64,000 nucleotides of DNA. Source: Gavia stellata (Eukaryota > Chordata > Aves > Gaviiformes > Gaviidae). Below the pieces are notes generated by a model. The model did not search any database. It saw only the letters and a program-made list of their open reading frames with translations, and had not been told where the DNA came from. The position numbers were made by a program, and so were the translations under genes. Shown piece by piece: positions 59,901 to 64,000 of this stretch; positions within the stretch are counted from its first letter, which is position 1, and every line of letters begins with the position of its first letter. The stretch is taken from assembly GCF_030936135.1 (NCBI RefSeq), contig NC_082603.1:31311236-31375235 (forward strand). Reading direction: 5' to 3'.

Positions 59901-62052
59901 TTCTGTTTCTAGAATAAAGAAGAGGAAAGCCTTCAGCCACTGTGCTTTTTTCAACAGTCAAGCTTTTATACAAGGCCTCAACTGTCATCTAGTATTAAAA
60001 GAAATATTTCTTTAGAAAGCCCAGAAGCATTTTACATTTGGAATAATCATCAGACAAGTATATTTCCGCTACTTTGCAGAACAGGGGATACACATATTGA
60101 CAAACTATATAGGGATAATATAACAGTGCAAGGGATGGGGCCAATGAAGCTACTGGTCAGAATGAAAGCAATTACAGGTTGGAGAGCTAACAGAAGAGGA
60201 GGAAGTTTTTTTTAATAAATAAAGATTTTCCAACCTACCATAAAATAAGACTAGAGCTGAGCCAGAGAACCTCTCTGCAAATCATGCACAGATAAGTGCA
60301 TTTGGAAACCTGTGCTATTTCCTGGACAATTTGATTGCTTTGCAAGTCAGGACTTGAAAGTGGAGTTCAATGTTTTCCAAAGAGTAGTTTCCCCTCTTTT
60401 AGCAGAGGCAGAACTGATACCCAGTACACGATTGTCTCCTGGCACGAGGTGATGTGTTCTCTCAGCCCAGCTATCCACTGTGAGCTTGGCCATACAGCCA
60501 AGCAGGTCTTCTCTAGGGACAGCTGTAGCAATTCCTGCCCTGTGCAATGCACTGTTCTGCCTTCACTGCAGGAGATCTCCACTGCCAAGGTGAACTGCCA
60601 CCCCATTTGTAGCCAGGGTAAAATGAAGAATCGGGTTATAGTTTGCAGCAGAGATATCCCTGCAGCAGGGGATGAAACCCCGTACAGTCATGCCCACGAC
60701 AGTTGCCCTTGCTTACGAACCAAAGCTCGAAGCGTGCTGCTGTGACAAGGAACCTGGCTCAGTTTTGCTTTTATGCCTTCACAGAGGGATTACCAGCACC
60801 AGCTCACCTTTGACAGGAAATTCCAGAACAATTCAGGGGGTTTTTCCTCTAAGAATTCATGACCTTGATATTGGTGTTTGACACTTACTTGGTCTACCAC
60901 CAACGTCCAGATGGTGTTACCACTTCCTTAACCTGTTTTCAGAGGAAATCAAGGGAACTGACTCTCTCCCCTAGTGTGTTTGGAAACCTCGTTAGTCTTT
61001 GTGTCCCCTCTGCAATGTCTTATTTATTTTTTGAGAGTCTTCACAGACAACACACATAAAAAAATACTCAGCAGATAAGAAATACAGGTATTAAAAATTT
61101 CTAAGATAGGACAGCACGATATGTATGGTACAGTCAAGGCTAAAAGATCAAAACCAGCTTGAGGAGACTTACCTTGTGTTCTTGAGGTTCTGCCTCAGGT
61201 ACTAGAAAAGATATTTGTGAACAAGTATTACTTTTTAGTCCATGTTAAAGTCACCACTCCTTAAGTTACAAAACCCAACTTCAGCCCATATGCTCAGCAT
61301 TCACCATGGTACATTCACCATGTCCTACTGGCCAAGGTCCTTCAATTTGCTATTTGAATGTTGGCTTACATTCAGAGGACTGCAGCATCAAGCTTGTCTG
61401 GCCACAGTTTTCCGAGCCCTCAGAGCAGACCCAAAAGGGCTGTGGTGGGTCCCCCCAAGGAAGTTGCTTGGCTCCCGTTCTGATGGGAGAGAAAACCAAT
61501 GCACAAGGCAGAAACTGAGCTCCCCAAAAAGGAAAAACTTTGAAAAAAGTAAAATCAGAGCAGTGGCAACTCTGATAGAGAAAATTATAGTGGGAAGTAG
61601 TGATGGAGATGGAAAAGCTCTGCACCCTGAAAAAAAAAAAACATTCCCAAGAAGATGCTGAGGTTTGCCTCGCTATCTTCTTTTCTTTCTCTTCTACATG
61701 GGTAGCGTCTCATCACTCTTCCGCACTGCAGTTTCACTGTAAGCACCATCTCACCACTCAAATGCTAACTTCTTTTTTTTCTGTGCCCCAAAGTCCTCAT
61801 ACAGTGACAGTGCGCAGAGAGACAATACAGACAGTCATCTTTGGTCACCCCGACCAACGCGCAGCTGCTTTTCTCAGCTTGAAGAAACTATATTATTTCC
61901 TTTTTTAAAGGCTCTATCCCAGAAAGCATGTAATTCACCTCGCAGCCTTGCCTTGCAAAGTACCTTCAATGACACACAAGGTTGTGGCGTCCCCAGACTG
62001 ATTCAGGTATGTCGGGGTTTCTTCGTAATTATGCCGCTCTTCAAGTTGAGTA
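47870..62052 (-). CDS. FYB2: FYB2, ADAP-like FYN-binding adaptor (3' half; 12 internal exons plus terminal exon)
   Basis: FYB2 (also called ARAP) is a cytosolic adaptor in T-cell receptor and integrin signalling, related to FYB1/ADAP. The gene order next to PRKAA2 and the convergent orientation match other vertebrates. In transcript order the exons are 62052-61964, 61201-61173, 59908-59877, 59027-58943, 58594-58441, 56745-56619, 56519-56476, 56166-56103, 54132-54049, 49099-49015, 48706-48550, 48400-48367 and a terminal exon ending at 47870 or 47907. Phases agree at every join and no stop interrupts, giving about 340 residues, roughly the C-terminal half of a protein of about 730 residues in human. 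Landmarks are [25 protein letters not shown], a Lys/Glu-rich helix and an SH3-like fold (YDKEINV ... [13 protein letters not shown]). The family call is firm. The symbol rests on synteny and on resemblance of the first exon to human FYB2. N-terminal exons are not in view. Confidence 0.9.
48367..48400 (-). CDS. FYB2: FYB2 microexon, last strands of the hSH3 domain
   Basis: 34 nt, acceptor CCTTCTCTTAG and donor GTAAAC. With the split Tyr codon it completes [11 protein letters not shown], matching KYGYVLRSYL in FYB1. It ends with AG, the first two bases of a split codon. Confidence 0.92.
48550..48706 (-). CDS. FYB2: FYB2 exon, helically extended SH3 core
   Basis: 157 nt, acceptor TTTCTTCTCTGCAG and donor GTAAGT. 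It begins [15 protein letters not shown] and later reads [15 protein letters not shown] and [11 protein letters not shown]. In FYB1 the same positions read YDGEIRV, LQVKPGESLEVIQ and VLCRNEEGKYGYV. In FYB family members this domain binds acidic lipids and is not a classical polyproline-binding SH3. Confidence 0.95.
49015..49099 (-). CDS. FYB2: FYB2 exon, N-terminal helix of the hSH3 domain
   Basis: 85 nt, acceptor TCTCTCTTGATGCAG and donor GTACGT. It reads [20 protein letters not shown] and then [20 protein letters not shown] lines up with the EKEEKDFRKKFK helix of FYB1 that packs onto the SH3 core. It ends in phase 0 and joins directly to YDKEI of the next exon. Confidence 0.92.
49100..54048 (-). 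other. FYB2: FYB2 intron with a CR1 insertion
   Basis: A roughly 5 kb gap between two exons whose phases join directly (AG plus A gives Arg), so no exon is required here. It holds a CR1 fragment (51531-52053). Open frames at 50854-51369 and 52833-53051 on the - strand show no family match and lack well-placed splice sites. Confidence 0.75.
51531..52053 (-). mobile_element. CR1 LINE fragment, about 520 bp
   Basis: The 3' end lies at the left (ATCACAGAATCACTAAGG). The - strand is open for 150 codons and reads the C-terminal part of the CR1 reverse-transcriptase protein, including [45 protein letters not shown] and [10 protein letters not shown]. It is 5'-truncated. A frame this long without a stop shows it is younger than the 6504 copy. 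It sits in the same orientation as FYB2, inside its intron. Confidence 0.96.
54049..54132 (-). CDS. FYB2: FYB2 exon, basic helix before the SH3-like domain
   Basis: 84 nt, acceptor GTTCCTCTTTTGGGCAG and donor GTAAGA. It reads [20 protein letters not shown] and then IRLKENL. Lysine-rich and probably alpha-helical, it corresponds in position to the basic helical segment of ADAP-type helically extended SH3 domains. Confidence 0.85.
56103..56166 (-). CDS. FYB2: FYB2 exon with YEETYEDV motif
   Basis: 64 nt, acceptor TTTTAAGTTTCAG and donor GTAAGT. It reads [20 protein letters not shown]. The two closely spaced acidic tyrosine motifs resemble SH2-binding sites of FYB family adaptors. Confidence 0.88.
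56476..56519 (-). CDS. FYB2: FYB2 microexon, 44 nt, Ser/Ala-rich
   Basis: Acceptor ATTTGTGTCTTTTAG and donor GTAAGT. It reads [14 protein letters not shown] between two split codons. It was found because the neighbouring exons at 56619 and 56166 cannot join directly in phase. This exon supplies exactly the needed 2 mod 3 length and lacks a stop. Confidence 0.8.
56619..56745 (-). CDS. FYB2: FYB2 exon with IYDDVEE motif
   Basis: 127 nt, acceptor TTTCTTGTTTCCAG and donor GTGAGT. It reads [11 protein letters not shown] and later [20 protein letters not shown] is the type of motif that, when phosphorylated in ADAP, is bound by the SLP-76 SH2 domain. An internal CTCTGCAG at 56673-56666 could serve as an alternative acceptor, but the frame is continuous through it, so the longer exon is the simplest reading. 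The shorter form would also not fit the phase of the preceding exon. Confidence 0.9.
58441..58594 (-). CDS. FYB2: FYB2 exon, proline/lysine-rich linker
   Basis: 154 nt open throughout, donor GTGAGT and acceptor TCTGACCTCAG. It starts [14 protein letters not shown] and ends GLAKDGAEL. The NEYVSP tyrosine could be a phosphorylation site, but this is only suggested by its context. A second AG four bases further in would break the phase with the preceding exon. Confidence 0.82.
58943..59027 (-). CDS. FYB2: FYB2 exon, charged segment
   Basis: 85 nt, acceptor CTGAAATTTTCAG and donor GTAGTG. It reads [20 protein letters not shown] and goes on to QEAKKIFK, a Lys/Glu-rich stretch likely to be helical. 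It ends in phase 0. Confidence 0.85.
59877..59908 (-). CDS. FYB2: FYB2 microexon, 32 nt
   Basis: Acceptor TTCTTTATTCTAG and donor GTAATT enclose 32 nt reading [10 protein letters not shown] plus two bases, which combine with the next exon to give another Ser. The phase fits both neighbours. Confidence 0.78.
61173..61201 (-). CDS. FYB2: FYB2 microexon, 29 nt
   Basis: Acceptor ATCTTTTCTAG and strong donor GTAAGT enclose 29 nt reading [10 protein letters not shown] once the leading G from the previous exon is added. The phase goes from 1 to 0, as needed on both sides. Confidence 0.8.
61964..62052 (-). CDS. FYB2: FYB2 exon with [10 protein letters not shown] motif
   Basis: 89 nt on the - strand, acceptor CATCTTCTCAG and donor GTACTT. 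It reads [20 protein letters not shown] and continues to LCVIE. This matches in spacing a human FYB2 segment that carries EPHNYEA and a following LC pair, as I remember it. It is the most 5' FYB2 exon I can recognise. It starts by completing a codon whose first two bases come from an exon not found in the window. Confidence 0.88.
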
Positions 62053-64000
62053 CTGAGAAGATGAGAGAAAAAGAGAGAAGAGATTTTTTTTTTCTGGCCC
62101 TTTTAGAAGTCTGAAAAAAATATTCATCTTAAGGACAAGGAATTCAAGCGCTTTGATACTGAGCCTACAAGAAAGCAAAGTGAAATCAGGAATTCCTCAG
62201 AGGGAGAGGAGACCCGTGCCAAACGCACGGCTCGGCCAAGCCTCCCCCCAACTCCACATTCCCACTGCTTTTCCTTTGGGAGGACAGGCTGCATTTATAG
62301 GGCTCAAAGCACGTCAGGGGACTTCATACTGGGATTATGGTCCTCTGCCTACAGCGATCCCTCAAGTAGGAACAGAACAAAAAGTCCAAGGAAATCGGAG
62401 TGCAGCATTTTTCAAACCTACTACAGCTATTTAAAAATTAATAACAACCCAGTTGCACTGTTTGGCTTGCTGTTTCTCACTTAAGGAAACAGGAAGGGGA
62501 AAATACAGATATCAGAGGGTATGTTTAAAGGTCCTGCTCCTGAGCTTATCAGCTGACACAGGCGAGGCATCACAGCCCCAGCACCGCACAGCCTCAAGTA
62601 TTGGGCTTCCCAGCCCTGTCCCCATCACCTCATTCTCCTTTTTCCTTTCCTCCTCCAGAAATTCAGATTAGCATCATTTGGCAAGAGGTGCAGAGGGAAA
62701 CCCAAGACTTCCCGGAGCACCCAGGCGAAGCCCCGAGGCTTCCCTCCACCCATGACTGCAGAGGTTTCGGCAGCTCAGGAGGGTACCGGGAAGTGGCAAA
62801 TGTACAAGGTGTGACCTGCAAGAGATGCGGGGGACGGGCTGGGGTGGCGAAAGAGCATCAGGAAGAGTTATAGTGAGAACTTCCATCTTTTAACAGTAAG
62901 TCTATAATAAATCTCAGGGAGGGTTTGGTTTTCCTTGAATCAACCTACTGTCACAACTCAGCGTCAACAGAGTAAGGACCAAGCAGCTATTGCAAACCAG
63001 AACAAGAGGAACGAGAAACTGAAGGTGCATTTTAACAGCAGTGAAATTGGAGTAAGAAACAACACCTAAAGTCAAGCAGAAGCTTGTGCTAATGCCAAAG
63101 GCTGGCCTAGCCCCCTGCTCTCGCCTGCAGCCCCCCAGCATTGGGGGCAGTTCCTGCCAGCTTGCTGGTCCCACAGCACGTTTTGGAAACATAGGTGCCA
63201 CTGAAGGGGACACACATACACATATTTTATTAATACCACAAGCAGGTTTTTTGTCCCCAGTGCCATCACTTGAGGAAGAGGAGACCAGGAAAACCCCCTA
63301 CCCTTCGCTTCCCCAGCCCAGCCCTGGGATAAAATAGCACCCTGGGAACTTGGCTGGACACCAGACAGCCCCTTATATACACCACAGTGCTACGCCGGAG
63401 CTGAAATACAGCTGGGTTGATGGATCCCTGACTAGCACCAGTGAAGGCAGAGTGTTTATCCCCAAACAAGGAATTGGAGCTCAAGATTAGTTGGCACAAA
63501 CAACTACGTCAGGGTCTCTAAGAGACCAGACTTCATTACAGGTGAGGCTCCCACCTCTGGGCTTCGGGGAGGGGAATTTCTGCCCCCAAACCCCCATGAT
63601 TTTGCTTTTATGCTGGAGTTCATTTAATTCATTTCCCCAGTTATCATATGGTTAATATTTAACAACTGACCTATTGTAAAGACCATATCACAAGTATCAG
63701 AGCAAGATAGCTAATCTCGCTGCAATATATTACTAGGACAGCTTCCTTGTGGTGCATGACAGCTTTGGAGCTGGTTATTTTTTCACCAGTTCTCTTCTGA
63801 CAAGTAAAGGTTAAAAGTTAAACAAAACAGCAGCCAATGCTAGCAGGAACACCTCATGATGTAAAAAGCACAACTTGCTGTGTCGTTAGCTGCAAGGGTT
63901 CATTGTTTGGGCACAGAAAGTTTTTTAAGAATTCATCTCTTTTTGCTTTGGTTCAGCCATGCTGTTTCCCATTTTCCCAGCTGTATATTCAGGCAGCTAA
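62053..64000. other. FYB2 intron or upstream sequence, no exon recognised
   Basis: The exon starting at 62052 needs a preceding exon that ends two bases into a codon. I searched the - strand here for donors with an open upstream frame and found none convincing. The FYB2 N-terminal exons therefore probably lie beyond the window. Confidence 0.6.

Noticed and set aside
60808..60848. A 41-nt exon-like segment on the - strand with a strong GTGAGC donor, between FYB2 exons.
   Set aside because: Its acceptor is weak and including it would break the phase between the 61173 and 59877 exons, which already join correctly.

Overview
The window looks like bird (avian) nuclear DNA. It carries three fragments of the CR1 LINE family, whose 3' ends have the form typical of birds, and two vertebrate protein genes in compact form. 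The species cannot be named from the sequence alone.

Layout. Positions 1 to about 20050 are non-coding upstream DNA with one CR1 fragment. In other vertebrates the PLPP3-PRKAA2 interval lies here; no PLPP3 exon is visible. Positions 20050-20580 are C-rich low-complexity DNA. Positions 20581-21250 are a 16-17 bp minisatellite that runs straight into a CpG island (about 21250-22200) holding the start of PRKAA2. PRKAA2, the AMP-activated protein kinase catalytic subunit alpha-2, occupies 21444-39587 on the + strand. All nine coding exons join in phase into a 552-residue protein, the same length as the human protein. The first intron has an apparent GC donor instead of GT. A long 3' untranslated region probably follows, with candidate poly(A) signals from 41734 to 47342.

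On the - strand, converging on PRKAA2, lies the 3' half of FYB2, an ADAP-like lymphocyte adaptor. Twelve internal exons between 62052 and 48367 join in one unbroken reading frame. They include very short exons (29, 32, 34 and 44 nt), YDDV/YEDV tyrosine motifs and a C-terminal helically extended SH3 domain. A terminal exon near 47912 ends the frame, and a - strand poly(A) signal lies at 47803-47808. The N-terminal exons of FYB2 lie beyond 64000 or were not recognised. The PRKAA2-FYB2 convergent order matches known vertebrate synteny.

The two proteins act separately: AMPK senses cellular energy, while FYB2 acts in T-cell receptor and integrin signalling. Their link here is positional, because their 3' ends nearly meet. 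No RNA gene, CRISPR array or microbial-type mobile system was seen. The points most worth a second look are the minisatellite at the PRKAA2 promoter with an open frame running into the kinase start codon, the exon 1 donor, the divergent regulatory tail of the kinase, and the microexon-rich FYB2 with two possible C-termini.
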